Below, one piece after another: positions 8,740 through 17,569 of a stretch of DNA of 64,000 nt. Under the pieces are notes generated by a model. The model was not told where the DNA came from and ran no database searches. It worked only from the letters and a program-made list of their open reading frames with translations. The number at the start of each line of letters is the position of its first letter. Position 1 is the first letter of the stretch. The translations under genes were made by a program, and so were the position numbers. Source of the DNA: Maridesulfovibrio sp. (GTDB lineage: Bacteria > Desulfobacterota > Desulfovibrionia > Desulfovibrionales > Desulfovibrionaceae); assembly GCF_963677005.1 (NCBI RefSeq), contig NZ_OY781616.1, positions 1,309,501-1,373,500 on the forward strand, read 5' to 3'.

Positions 8740-10932
8740 TTAAAGCAGATTCTCTTCGAAAATATTACGAATGCGATAGCGCAGATTGGTAAAACGCTTT
8801 CCGGCAGTAACGTTGCCAAGCCCGATATGAAAAGCCCGCTTGCTGCCGATAAGAACGGCCAGCCTGCGGGCTCTCGTAAGCCCGGTATAGAGCAGGTTGC
8901 GCTGCAGCAGCAGAAAATGCTGTGAAACGATCGGCATGACCACCGCCGGATACTCACTGCCCTGCGACTTGTGTACGCTGACCGCGTAGGCGAGAGTCAA
9001 TTCATCAAGATCGGAAAGTTCATAGTGGACGATGTTACCGTCAAATTCGGCTGTCAGCTCGTTTTCGGCTGTATCCACATACATGACCCGTCCAAGGTCG
9101 CCGTTGAAAACTTCCTTTTCGTAGTTGTTACGCAACTGCAGCACCCTGTCTCCGACCCGGTATTCCACAAAGCCGCGCTTAAGCCCTTTTCCGGTCGAAG
9201 GATTAAGCCTTTCCTGCAGCATGGCGTTCAGTTTCATGGTTCCCACATCCCCCTTGTGCATCGGGGTCAGCACCTGAATATCAGTCATGGGGTCAAGCCC
9301 GTAACGCTCCGGGATACGCTCGCAAACAGTCTGGGCAATCAGTTCCTGAACTTTCAGCGGGTCTTCCTGAGGAATCCAGTAGAAATCAGCTTCCGGAGCA
9401 TCGGCGGGATGCCCGAGGGGAAACTGCCCGTCATTGATGCGGTGGGCATTAACAACGATATAGCTTTCCTGAGCCTGCCGGAAAATATGACTCAGCACGG
9501 CGCTCGGAATCTTGCCGCTCTGCAGCAGGTCGGCCAGCACGTTGCCCGGACCTACGGACGGAAGCTGGTTCACATCACCCACAAAAATAACCCGGCAGGT
9601 CAAGGGGACTGCGCGCAACACGGCAAGACACAACTGGGCATCAAGCATGGAAGCTTCGTCCACCACCAGCACGTCAGCCTTCAGCTTCTGATCCTCGTTA
9701 TAGTAAAAACCGCCGCTGTCGGGAGTATACTGCAGCATGCGGTGTATTGTGGACGCATGCCTGCCCGTGGCCTCGGAAAGGCGTTTGGCTGCGCGCCCGG
9801 TGGGGGCGGCAAGCTTTACCTTTAATCCCAATTCACGCAATGTGGTGACCACGGCTCTGGTGATGGTGGTTTTTCCGGTGCCCGGTCCGCCGGTGATTAT
9901 GAAAAATTTATTTACACAGGCCTCGAAAACAGCCTCGCGCTGTTCTTCCGAAAGGCTGAATCCAAGTTGCGATTCAACCTCGGGCAGAACTTCCTCCACC
10001 TTCTCGCGGCTTACCGGCGAGGGGTGGCTGATCAGGCCGTAGAGCCGCTTACAGATCTCCCTCTCAAACCGGAAAAAATGCATCAGGAAAACCGCTTCCT
10101 CAATATCCTGCTCCGGCAGGTTCTCCACCCGCACCCGCTTGCGTTCTTCAAGCGAACGGATACCTTCGCTGATAAGATCAAGCTCAACACCACCAAGCAT
10201 TCTGGCCACGTCTTCAACCAGTTTCTCACGCGGACAGAACATGTGTCCGCCCCGCTCGCTCACCGAAAAAAGGGAATAGATTACAGCGGCCTCAATGCGC
10301 TGCGGGGAATCCGGCGCAAATCCGAGTTTCAAGGCCATGGCATCGGCTGTCTTGAAACCTATGCCCCGGACTTCGTAAGCCAGTTCGTACGGGTTTTCAC
10401 TGATCCTGCTCACCGACTGCGCACCGTATAGATTGAATATTTTGGCTGCGTAGGTGGGAGGAACATCGTGGGTGTGCAAGAACAGAATCAAATTCTTGAT
10501 CTCGCGCTGGGACTGCCACGACTCCTTGATGTCTTCCAGTTTCTTCTTTGAAATACCCTTGATCTTGAGCAGTTTTTCCGGCTCCTCATCAAGAACATCC
10601 AAAACCTCTACACCGAATTCCTTGACCATATCTGTTGCAATGGCCTCGCCGACCCCCTTGATGGAGGAAGACTTGAGGAAACGGATGACACCGGCCTCGG
10701 TAGCGGGACGTATTCTTTCATGAAAATCGGCCTCGAACTGACGGCCGAACTTGGCGTGCTGCTTCCAACGTCCGTGAAATTCGGCGGATTCCCCGGGCGT
10801 AAGCGCTCCCAGAACTCCGACAACTGTCACCTGAGACGGTTCGTCCTTTGACGAGACCCGGGCCACGATGTACCCGTTCTCCTCGTTATGATAAACAACA
10901 GTACGAACTTCGCCTGTGAGAGTGTCCGACAT
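8740..10932 (-). CDS. recD2: RecD2-type SF1B DNA helicase
   Basis: An ATP-dependent 5'-3' DNA helicase of the RecD/TraA family found without RecBC. An N-terminal OB-like region (TGEVRTVVYHNEENGYIVARV) is followed by helix-hairpin-helix repeats (SIKGVGEAIA, KIKGISKKK) and the helicase core: Walker A GGPGTGKTT (~349), motif Ia AAPTGRAAKRL, Walker B VVDEASML, a GDVNQLPSVGPG motif and C-terminal motif VI (YTGLTRAR). I chose the ATG at 10932: AGGA sits 7 nt upstream and the family start SDTLTGEV follows; an upstream in-frame ATG at 10998 adds 22 unconserved residues. The protein is 730 aa. Likely role: DNA repair or replication-fork maintenance. Confidence 0.95.
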   Translation of the reverse strand: MSDTLTGEVRTVVYHNEENGYIVARVSSKDEPSQVTVVGVLGALTPGESAEFHGRWKQHAKFGRQFEADFHERIRPATEAGVIRFLKSSSIKGVGEAIATDMVKEFGVEVLDVLDEEPEKLLKIKGISKKKLEDIKESWQSQREIKNLILFLHTHDVPPTYAAKIFNLYGAQSVSRISENPYELAYEVRGIGFKTADAMALKLGFAPDSPQRIEAAVIYSLFSVSERGGHMFCPREKLVEDVARMLGGVELDLISEGIRSLEERKRVRVENLPEQDIEEAVFLMHFFRFEREICKRLYGLISHPSPVSREKVEEVLPEVESQLGFSLSEEQREAVFEACVNKFFIITGGPGTGKTTITRAVVTTLRELGLKVKLAAPTGRAAKRLSEATGRHASTIHRMLQYTPDSGGFYYNEDQKLKADVLVVDEASMLDAQLCLAVLRAVPLTCRVIFVGDVNQLPSVGPGNVLADLLQSGKIPSAVLSHIFRQAQESYIVVNAHRINDGQFPLGHPADAPEADFYWIPQEDPLKVQELIAQTVCERIPERYGLDPMTDIQVLTPMHKGDVGTMKLNAMLQERLNPSTGKGLKRGFVEYRVGDRVLQLRNNYEKEVFNGDLGRVMYVDTAENELTAEFDGNIVHYELSDLDELTLAYAVSVHKSQGSEYPAVVMPIVSQHFLLLQRNLLYTGLTRARRLAVLIGSKRAFHIGLGNVTAGKRFTNLRYRIRNIFEENLL

Positions 10933-11058
10933 TATTAGGTCCTGATAAAAATTGTGCCGGGAATGCCAGCCTTCAGACGGGCTGATGCGGCTGAGCATTA
11001 TCCTGTAAGGTCAGGAACGCCATTTCGGCGAAATGAGCCCATCCCGTGGTGATATGAA

Positions 11059-11664
11059 TTAAAGCTTCTGGCGATATTCCAGAGATTGCCGCAGCGTTTC
11101 CTTATCCGTGTATTTCACTTCCGATCCGATAGGAATCCCCTGAGCCAGACGGCTCAGTTCAACATCCGGAAAACGGGTTTCAATCATATTTTTGATGTAG
11201 GAAGCTGTGGCTTCAGCGTCAACGGTTGCCCCAAGAGCGAGAATCAACTCCCGCACCTCGCCCTTGTTCAAGCGGTCCTCAAGCTTGGCGAATTCCAGAT
11301 GCTGCGGAGTAACACCGTCGAGCGGAGACAGGAGACCGCCCAGAACAAGGTAATACCCCTTGTACAATCCCATCTCCTCAATCGCCAGCAGGGAATCCCA
11401 CTCGGAGACAAGGCAAAGCTTCTCTTTCTCACGCCCCGGATCGGAGCATATCCGGCAGGGACAGGTATCGGTTATGCTTGCGCACTGTTCACAGATGCAC
11501 AGCTTTTCACGCAGGTCGATAACACTCTGACCAATGCCGACCACCTTTTCCTTGGGCATTTTCAGCATGGTGAGCGCAATCCTGAGCGCGGATTTCGGCC
11601 CCAGCCCCGGCAGCTTTGCCAGTTCCTGGGCCACAACCCTCAACGGTTCCGGTAAATTATCCAT
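11059..11664 (-). CDS. recR: Recombination mediator RecR
   Basis: A 201-residue RecR: N-terminal helix-hairpin-helix (AKLPGLGPKSALRIAL), a four-cysteine zinc finger (CICEQC...CPCRIC, ~55-72), then a Toprim domain (CLVSEWDSLLAIEE...YLVLGGLLSPLDGVTP). RecR with RecO/RecF loads RecA on SSB-coated gaps. I chose ATG 11664 because homology begins there (MDNLPEPLRVV); the frame stays open to 11826, but those 54 codons run through the intergenic repeat and are not conserved. It sits in the widespread dnaX-ybaB-recR order, though a 343-bp gap with two hairpins and a repeat separates it from ybaB, so it may have its own promoter. Confidence 0.95.
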   Translation of the reverse strand: MDNLPEPLRVVAQELAKLPGLGPKSALRIALTMLKMPKEKVVGIGQSVIDLREKLCICEQCASITDTCPCRICSDPGREKEKLCLVSEWDSLLAIEEMGLYKGYYLVLGGLLSPLDGVTPQHLEFAKLEDRLNKGEVRELILALGATVDAEATASYIKNMIETRFPDVELSRLAQGIPIGSEVKYTDKETLRQSLEYRQKL

Positions 11665-11750
11665 ATTTATGCCTGCTGGGATGAAAGAATTCCCAAAATT
11701 CGTGCCTATTTCCCTTAACTCTGCCAAAAGGCATTTAAGAGATTGAACTA

Positions 11751-11823
11751 GATGTGCTTCGCGCTTTTGGCAATTTGATTTTGCCGCCGGCGGCCAAAGG
11801 GGATAATCCCCTTTGGAATCCCT
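11751..11823 (+). repeat. Intergenic repeat element, copy 2
   Basis: This copy of the 8577-8650 element shares GATG(T)GC, TTCGCGCTTTTGG, a GCCGCCGGCGGC palindrome (11783-11794), the inverted repeat CCAAAGGGGAT-A-ATCCCCTTTGG (11794-11816) and GGAATCCC. It lies in the ybaB-recR gap, antisense to the operon, and is the reason for the spurious N-terminal extension of the recR frame. Confidence 0.75.
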
Positions 11824-11901
11824 CATAATTTAAACCTGTTGCCTTGAAATTCGTCATTCAAATCACAACTTTTGCAGAACTAAGGCAATAGCCGTATATT
11901 T

Positions 11902-11932
11902 AAAAAGCCCCGAACCATTAAGAACGGGGTGC
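11902..11932 (-). terminator. Rho-independent terminator after ybaB
   Basis: On the minus strand, CCCCG and CGGGG arms enclose TTCTTAATGGTT and are followed by CTTTTTA. A second, longer hairpin without a good U-run (ACGACAGG at 11945-11952 pairing with CCTGTCGT at 11979-11986) lies just upstream. Together they probably end or attenuate dnaX-ybaB transcription before recR. Confidence 0.65.
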
Positions 11933-12007
11933 TTAACTTTAAAGACGACAGGCAGAGCGGCAAGGTTTCCCCTCTCTACCTGTCGTTATTTATATAAATT
12001 CTGCGAC

Positions 12008-12319
12008 TTAGAACATACCGGGGAGATTCATTCCGCCGGTAATCTGAGACATTTCGGATTCCATCATGGCCTTGGCTTTCTTATTGGCGTCATTGACTGC
12101 GGCAAGTACCAGATCCTGAATCATTTCCACGTCACCGGCCTCAACAATGGCAGGATCGATCTTGATTTCAAGAACTTCAGAGGAACCGTTAACCTTAACG
12201 TTAACCATTCCACCGCCTGCGGAACTCTCAACTTCGCGGGTTTTCAGCTCTTCCTGCAACGCGGTCATTTTGCGCTGCATGATCTGGGCCTGGCGTACGA
12301 GATCGTTCATACCTTTCAT
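12008..12319 (-). CDS. ybaB: YbaB/EbfC family nucleoid-associated protein
   Basis: A 103-residue small DNA-binding protein with the family layout: N-terminal helix (MKGMNDLVRQAQIMQRKMTA), a beta-rich centre (VNVKVNGSSEVLEIKIDP) and a C-terminal helix with LVLAAVNDANKKA. YbaB dimers bind DNA and condense the nucleoid. The start is supported by AAGGAG upstream. It lies 54 bp after dnaX, the conserved arrangement. Confidence 0.95.
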   Translation of the reverse strand: MKGMNDLVRQAQIMQRKMTALQEELKTREVESSAGGGMVNVKVNGSSEVLEIKIDPAIVEAGDVEMIQDLVLAAVNDANKKAKAMMESEMSQITGGMNLPGMF

Positions 12320-12373
12320 TATATTACTCCTTTTGGTCGGTTATCATTTTCACAACTGATCCGCATCTTGGTA

Positions 12374-14281
12374 TCAGCCGTCCTTGCGCGGGTCCACAGA
12401 AATAATGCTGGCGGAAAAGGAGTCAATAACCCGCATGACATCGGGGTGCGACTCGACTTCATCGCGCAATTGCTGCCTGCTCTTGCCCTGGCCCCTTTTA
12501 CTTATCCGCACTTCAAGACCAGTATCGGGCCCGAAATATTCGCAGGCCAGACGGGAGACGGTTCCACGTACCTCACGGTCATTCACCTGACTCTCGTGAA
12601 AAGGGTTGGCGCAGGTCAGGACCAGATTTCCATCCGTAAATTCACCCTTGCACTTGCTCAGGCCTGAGACGGAACCATTGGCGCCGCAGGATTCCACGTA
12701 ATCCAGAAAGCCCTGAAAATTGCGGGGGCCTGAAGGTCCTGGGGAAGATACTCTTTCCGGCTCAGAGCGTTCCGGGATCATATCTTCGCCACCCGCTACA
12801 GGCTGCGGGTTGTACTGCTCGCCACTGTAGGCAGGCCGGTTTTCCGCGCTGTCAGCTGCCGGCTGAAAATTATTATCCGATTGCGGAGCTGCCGCGTCAG
12901 GCAGGGAGGAATCATCAGAGCCGTCTTCCGAGGCTGGATGATTTCCTGATGCGCTTCCTTCCGTGCGGCCCATGGGACGCCCGCCGGAAGCATTCATCTG
13001 TCCACCCTGCTGCATCGGCTGCCGGGGGGCCACGCCCTGTGCGGAAGGCTGCCCGCCCTGCTGCCACGGAGGATTGCCTGCGGGAGGACGCCGTCCCTGG
13101 TTCTGGCCCGGAGCAGGTCTGGACTGAGGCTGCGCACCGGAACCGGCTGCAGAAGAAGCAAGTGCTCCTGCACGCTCTACGGAAATAAGGTCGGTAAGGC
13201 TGGCCATGTTCAGAAGCAGCAGTTCCAGCGCCATGGCCGGTTCCAGACTGGACATGACCCGACGCTGTCCGTCCACGGTCATCTGCCAGCAGGCGTGGAT
13301 GAAAGCACGGTCGAATGTTCCGGCCCAGTGCATGAACTCGGAAGCCTCGGCCGAAGAAAGCCCCAGCAGCGGAACCGCCCTTTCACCGGACTGGTTGAGC
13401 AGAAACATGTTGCGCCAGCAGTTGCCCAGTTCGCGGATAAAAAAGCCGAGATCCAGACCGCGCCCAAGCACCTGCTGCACGATTTCCCCTACAGACACAA
13501 GGTCGCGGGAATGGATGGCCTGCATGAGGGAGAAAAACACATCGCGCCCGGCAAGCCCAAGTATGGAGCGCACATCCTCTTCAAGCAGCTTATCGCTGCC
13601 CAGAGCCAGCACCTGCCCCAGCAGCGACATGGAATCACGAACGCTTCCGGCCCCGCGCTTTGCAATCAGGTCCAGAGCGGACGGTTCAAACTGCACGCCT
13701 TCCTTGTTCAGGATATTGGAAAGATGGTCTGTCAGCTCGGATGCGCTGAGCATCTTGAACGCGTAATGCTGGCACCGGCTGATGATAGTGGCCGGAAATT
13801 TGTGCGTTTCCGTGGTGGCCATTATGAACGTGGCGTGCGGCGGCGGCTCTTCCAGAGTCTTCAGCAGGGCGTTAAAGGCCTGCACGGTGAGCATGTGAGC
13901 CTCGTCAATGATGAAGACCTTGTAGCGGAACTCGATAGGAGCATAGCCGATATCTTCCTTCAAACGCCGGGCATCATCGACCTTGCCGTGGGAAGCGGCG
14001 TCTATCTCGACCACGTCCACACCGACCCCGGCAGTTATCTGCCGACAGTTGTCACAGACATTGCAGGGTTCGGCGGTAGGTGCGTTCTTGCAGTTAAGCG
14101 CCTTGGCGAAAATTCGGGCAATAGTGGTCTTGCCTACACCGCGTGTTCCACTGAAAAGGTATGCCGGAGCGACCTTGTCCTGGGCAGCGGCACGGGAAAG
14201 GATTGTCTTGACCGCATCCTGTCCGGCAACATCCCCGAAGGTCTGCGGACGGTATTTTGCTGTCAGATTGGATGAACTCAT
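12374..14281 (-). CDS. dnaX: DNA polymerase III subunit gamma/tau
   Basis: A 635-residue clamp-loader ATPase. The AAA+ part (~1-370) shows Walker A GTRGVGKTT (~45), the zinc-binding cysteines (CKNAPTAEPCNVCDNC), Walker B FIIDEAHML and sensor 1 (ATTETHKFPATIISRCQ). Residues ~385-520 are a low-complexity Pro/Gly/Gln/Ser linker, followed by a C-terminal domain (~525-635) expected to contact the polymerase as in tau. I saw no obvious frameshift site that would produce gamma. It heads the dnaX-ybaB(-recR) block; the ribosome binding site is weak. Confidence 0.95.
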   Translation of the reverse strand: MSSSNLTAKYRPQTFGDVAGQDAVKTILSRAAAQDKVAPAYLFSGTRGVGKTTIARIFAKALNCKNAPTAEPCNVCDNCRQITAGVGVDVVEIDAASHGKVDDARRLKEDIGYAPIEFRYKVFIIDEAHMLTVQAFNALLKTLEEPPPHATFIMATTETHKFPATIISRCQHYAFKMLSASELTDHLSNILNKEGVQFEPSALDLIAKRGAGSVRDSMSLLGQVLALGSDKLLEEDVRSILGLAGRDVFFSLMQAIHSRDLVSVGEIVQQVLGRGLDLGFFIRELGNCWRNMFLLNQSGERAVPLLGLSSAEASEFMHWAGTFDRAFIHACWQMTVDGQRRVMSSLEPAMALELLLLNMASLTDLISVERAGALASSAAGSGAQPQSRPAPGQNQGRRPPAGNPPWQQGGQPSAQGVAPRQPMQQGGQMNASGGRPMGRTEGSASGNHPASEDGSDDSSLPDAAAPQSDNNFQPAADSAENRPAYSGEQYNPQPVAGGEDMIPERSEPERVSSPGPSGPRNFQGFLDYVESCGANGSVSGLSKCKGEFTDGNLVLTCANPFHESQVNDREVRGTVSRLACEYFGPDTGLEVRISKRGQGKSRQQLRDEVESHPDVMRVIDSFSASIISVDPRKDG

Positions 14282-14309
14282 TACTTAAGGCAAGCCCATG
14301 CGGGTTCCG

Positions 14310-14359
14310 TTTTTAATAAAGGCAGATCCGGGCCCGGAACCGCATATCCCGGATCTGCC
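14310..14359 (-). terminator. Rho-independent terminator after ilvE
   Basis: A perfect 12-bp stem, GGCAGATCCGGG (14321-14332) with CCCGGATCTGCC (14348-14359), is followed on the minus strand by TTTATTAAAAA. It lies 40 bp past the ilvE stop and 40 bp before dnaX, separating the two units. Confidence 0.85.
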
Positions 14360-14398
14360 GTGATTCTATTATGATGACGCCCCGCAGGGGCTATCTGA

Positions 14399-15322
14399 TC
14401 AGATTTCGTAACAGTCGAGCCAGGACTTGTACTTTTCATTACCGCCCTTGACCGCATTGAAGTATTCCTTCTGCAGCAGGGTGGCAACAGGACCGCGCCG
14501 TCCTTCACCGATAACGCGGTTGTCCACTTCACGGATGGGGGTGACTTCGGCTGCGGTACCGCAGAAGAAGGCCTCGTCCGCAATGTAGAGCTCGTCGCGG
14601 GTGAACTGCTGCTCGACGACCTGATATCCGAGATCGCGGGCAACGGTCATCAGGCTGTTGCGGGTGATGCCCGGCAGAACTGAAGTCAGCGGAGTGGTCT
14701 TGAGAAGTCCGTCACGGACGATGAAGATATTCTCACCTGTGGCTTCGGAAACGAATCCGGCGGTATCAAGCATGAGTGCCTCATCATACCCGTCCTTGAC
14801 AGCCTCAACCTTGGCAAGAATGGAGTTTACGTAGTTGCCGCAGGCCTTGGCCTTGGTCATCATGGCGTTAACATGATGGCGGTTGAAGGAAGAAGTCTTC
14901 ACCCGGATACCCTTCTCAAGGGCTTCCTCACCGAGATATGCACCCCAGGGCCAGGTGGCGATGCACACCCTGATGGGGTTGTTTCCGGGGAAAACGCCCA
15001 TGGCACCGTCACCGATGAATACCAGCGGACGGATGTAGCCTTCCTTGAGTCCGTTTACCTTGAGGGTATCGATAATAGCTTTCTCAATTTCCTCTACAGT
15101 AAAAGGAATGGCTATTCCAAGAATCTTGGCGGAATCGAAAAGTCTGACAACATGCTCACGCAACCTGAATACAGCGGATTTTCCGTCCACGGTCACATAG
15201 GCTCTGATGCCTTCAAATACACCTGCTCCGTAATGGAGAGTATGGGTAAGAACATGTACCTGGGCATCATCCCAGTTGACCAATTCTCCGTCAAACCAAA
15301 TTTTTTCTGCTTTTTGAACCAT
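14399..15322 (-). CDS. ilvE: Branched-chain amino acid aminotransferase
   Basis: A 307-residue fold-type IV PLP aminotransferase that makes Leu, Ile and Val from their 2-oxo acids with glutamate. Visible family features: [36 protein letters not shown] at the N-terminus (quoted in part: [16 protein letters not shown]), the PLP-lysine region [15 protein letters not shown] (~150-165), [20 protein letters not shown] and the late GTAAEVTPI loop. GGGGG lies 5 nt before the ATG. It is single, flanked by a terminator on its 3' side and a possible terminator hairpin upstream. Confidence 0.95.
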   Translation of the reverse strand: MVQKAEKIWFDGELVNWDDAQVHVLTHTLHYGAGVFEGIRAYVTVDGKSAVFRLREHVVRLFDSAKILGIAIPFTVEEIEKAIIDTLKVNGLKEGYIRPLVFIGDGAMGVFPGNNPIRVCIATWPWGAYLGEEALEKGIRVKTSSFNRHHVNAMMTKAKACGNYVNSILAKVEAVKDGYDEALMLDTAGFVSEATGENIFIVRDGLLKTTPLTSVLPGITRNSLMTVARDLGYQVVEQQFTRDELYIADEAFFCGTAAEVTPIREVDNRVIGEGRRGPVATLLQKEYFNAVKGGNEKYKSWLDCYEI

Positions 15323-15355
15323 TATGTCCCCCTGATTTCTTCATAAATATAATAA

Positions 15356-15385
15356 GCTCTTCTTTTCAAAAGGAAGAGCCTTTTT
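15356..15385. terminator. Possible terminator hairpin between the CBM48-like gene and ilvE
   Basis: GCTCTTC (15356-15362) pairs with GAAGAGC (15373-15379); the plus strand then has CTTTTTG and the minus strand TTATTATATTT. It lies 33 nt before the ilvE start and could end the upstream minus-strand gene. The 180 bp between here and 15566 hold no gene I can support. Confidence 0.45.
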
Positions 15386-15565
15386 GACAACAGAATGAAA
15401 GAAGCTAAAAAAAAGAGGGTCCGAGGTCAAGAAGGAACGCGAAGATCACTTCATAAGAACGCTGAGCGGAGAATGAAAGGAAGGGCAAAAAGCGCAGCTA
15501 TAGTAAGACGGAAGAAACAGTTCGTCCTTCCGCCTGGCTATATGCAACAATCACAGGCAGGACAA

Positions 15566-15874
15566 TCAGCAGCTTACAACCGAATTTTCGGCATCCCCGT
15601 AAGGAGTGGTCTCGGTCCGGTCGGGTTCGTTGTCATTGAACCAGATGTCCTCTCCGGCCAGATATCTGAATCTGTAATCGCGCCCGGTTTCAAGATCCAC
15701 TGTTACGGTATACTTCCCGCTCTTGAGTTTTTTCATGGGAGTGGATTTTTCATTCCAATCGTTGAAATCGCCCACAAGGTAAATTATCTCGCCGTTTTCG
15801 ATCTGATCTTTATCAACGTCGAACTTGACCTTGCAAATAGGCTTGCTTTTCAGAAATTTCTTGGAGATTGCCAT
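15566..15874 (-). CDS. Small CBM48/isoamylase-N-like carbohydrate-binding protein
   Basis: A 102-residue protein starting at ATG 15874, which has AGGAGG 5 nt upstream; the frame extends 40 codons further but without conserved sequence. The core (CKVKFDVDK...YLVGDFNDWN...MKKLKSGKYTVTVDL...YRFRYL...WFNDNEPD) is the immunoglobulin-like early-set fold of glycogen-binding CBM48/AMPK-beta domains, including the GDFNDW motif. No catalytic domain is attached. Role unknown; glycogen binding or regulation is inferred only from the domain. It is a lone gene with an AT-rich upstream region. Confidence 0.85.
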   Translation of the reverse strand: MAISKKFLKSKPICKVKFDVDKDQIENGEIIYLVGDFNDWNEKSTPMKKLKSGKYTVTVDLETGRDYRFRYLAGEDIWFNDNEPDRTETTPYGDAENSVVSC

Positions 15875-16212
15875 GATAGCCTCCTGCTGTTTGAATAAAA
15901 AAAAAACATCCGTGATAATAAAATTCTTACGACCAATTAATCGTGATTTTTTTTTAATGTCAACATCGGCGTAAAAAATACATGCAACCGTCACCGGTTC
16001 TGACTGACGAAAATTTTAGTAAAAACAACACACCGAATTATATATTCATATAAATGCAACTTTAAGCCGAATATTCTGCGCAATGCACAAACAAACACAT
16101 TCTTTTATACCGTATACATAACGACAAACATGAAAATAATAGTTTTGACAGCAACAGTTGCCACGGTTACAACCGAATACCAAGTTTATTTTATAAGTTA
16201 GGAGTAACGACC

Positions 16213-17388
16213 ATGGACAAATTTCCAAGAGTTCACCGGCTGCCCCCCTATGTGTTTGCCCAGGTGAACGAATTGAAGATGCAACTGCGCCATCAAGGCG
16301 AAGACATCATTGATCTGGGAATGGGAAACCCGGATCTGCCGACCCCGCAACATATCGTGGACAAGCTGGTGGAAGCGGCGCAGAAGCCCGCGAACCATCG
16401 TTACAGCGCGTCACGCGGAATCAAGGGTCTGCGTAGGGAAATGGCACTCTGGTACAAGAGAAGGTATGGCGTTGAACTGGATTATGATCAGGAAGTGGTC
16501 GTTACCATGGGCGCCAAAGAGGGGCTGGCGCACCTGGCGCTGGTCATGCTTTCTCCGGGCGATGTTGTTTTCGCGCCGGACCCGTCCTATCCCATACACC
16601 CGTACGCAAGCATCATCGCAGGAGCGGATGTGCGGCGCATCCCCATCGGGGCGAACCGCGACTTCATCGAAGACCTGGAACTGGCTATGCGTCAGACCTG
16701 GCCGCGTCCGAAACTGCTGATACTCAACTATCCGCACAACCCCACCGGAGTAACTGCGGATATCCCGTTCTTTGAAAAAATTGTCGACTTCTGCAAGGAA
16801 AACGACCTGCTGGTCATCCACGACCTTGCTTATGCCGACTTCACCTTTGATGGATACGAAGCACCCAGCTTCCTGCAGGCCAGGGGCGCCATGGATGTAG
16901 GGGTGGAATTCTTCTCCCTGTCCAAAAGCTATTCCATGCCCGGATGGCGTGTGGGATTCTGCTGCGGAAACAGGGAAATGGTTCAGGCTCTGACCCGCAT
17001 CAAAAGCTATCTTGATTACGGACTCTTTCAGCCGATCCAGATTGCAGCCTGCCACGCTCTTTCCGGTCCTCAGGAATGTGTCCGCGAAATCATGGACATC
17101 TATCAGGACCGCCGCGACGCCCTTTGCGAAGGATTGCAGCGCATAGGCTGGGATGTGACTCCCCCGAAGGCCACCCAGTTCCTCTGGGCGGAAATTCCTG
17201 ATGAATTCAAGGATATGGGTTCCGTGGAATTCTCCAAGATGCTGCTGCGCGAATGCAAGGTGGCGGTCTCGCCGGGTCTCGGCTTCGGCAGCTACGGGGA
17301 CGACCACGTCCGCATGGCTCTTGTGGAAAACAGGCAGAGAATCAATCAGGCCATACGCGGCATGAAAGATCTTTTCGCCAAAGGATAA
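16213..17388 (+). CDS. alaC: AlaC-like class I aminotransferase
   Basis: A 391-residue fold-type I PLP enzyme. Visible: [13 protein letters not shown] start, [47 protein letters not shown] and the Schiff-base lysine in [14 protein letters not shown] (~237), plus a C-terminal VRMALVEN arginine. This pattern matches AlaC/YfdZ-type glutamate-pyruvate aminotransferases more than aspartate aminotransferases. GGAG precedes the start. It lies upstream of hom but a strong terminator intervenes, so it is its own transcript. Confidence 0.88.
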   Translation: MDKFPRVHRLPPYVFAQVNELKMQLRHQGEDIIDLGMGNPDLPTPQHIVDKLVEAAQKPANHRYSASRGIKGLRREMALWYKRRYGVELDYDQEVVVTMGAKEGLAHLALVMLSPGDVVFAPDPSYPIHPYASIIAGADVRRIPIGANRDFIEDLELAMRQTWPRPKLLILNYPHNPTGVTADIPFFEKIVDFCKENDLLVIHDLAYADFTFDGYEAPSFLQARGAMDVGVEFFSLSKSYSMPGWRVGFCCGNREMVQALTRIKSYLDYGLFQPIQIAACHALSGPQECVREIMDIYQDRRDALCEGLQRIGWDVTPPKATQFLWAEIPDEFKDMGSVEFSKMLLRECKVAVSPGLGFGSYGDDHVRMALVENRQRINQAIRGMKDLFAKG

Positions 17389-17410
17389 AAATTACAGTTC
17401 AAATTTCTGA

Positions 17411-17446
17411 CAGGCTGCGGTATAACGCAGCCTGTTGGTTTTTTGG
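17411..17446 (+). terminator. Rho-independent terminator after alaC
   Basis: CAGGCTGCG (17411-17419) pairs with CGCAGCCTG (17426-17434), followed by TTGGTTTTTTGG. It lies 22 bp past the alaC stop. Confidence 0.85.
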
Positions 17447-17569
17447 CCCCGAATATGATTTTAAAGACCGGGCAGCAGGACAGACAACCGCACCGCGCCA
17501 GCGGATTAAAGATGCCGGTTTTCCCGGCCGATGCGCAACTCCCCTCTCAACCGGTCAAATGAGGTTCAG

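Noticed and set aside
11665-11826. N-terminal extension of recR
   Set aside because: The 54 codons run through the intergenic repeat and have no homology.
13295-14275. 326-codon plus-strand frame opposite dnaX
   Set aside because: Antisense of an unmistakable dnaX; no family features.
15395-15898. 167-codon plus frame
   Set aside because: Mostly antisense of the CBM48-like gene; the rest is low-complexity Lys/Arg.
16411-17307. 298-codon minus-strand frame opposite alaC
   Set aside because: Antisense of a conserved aminotransferase.
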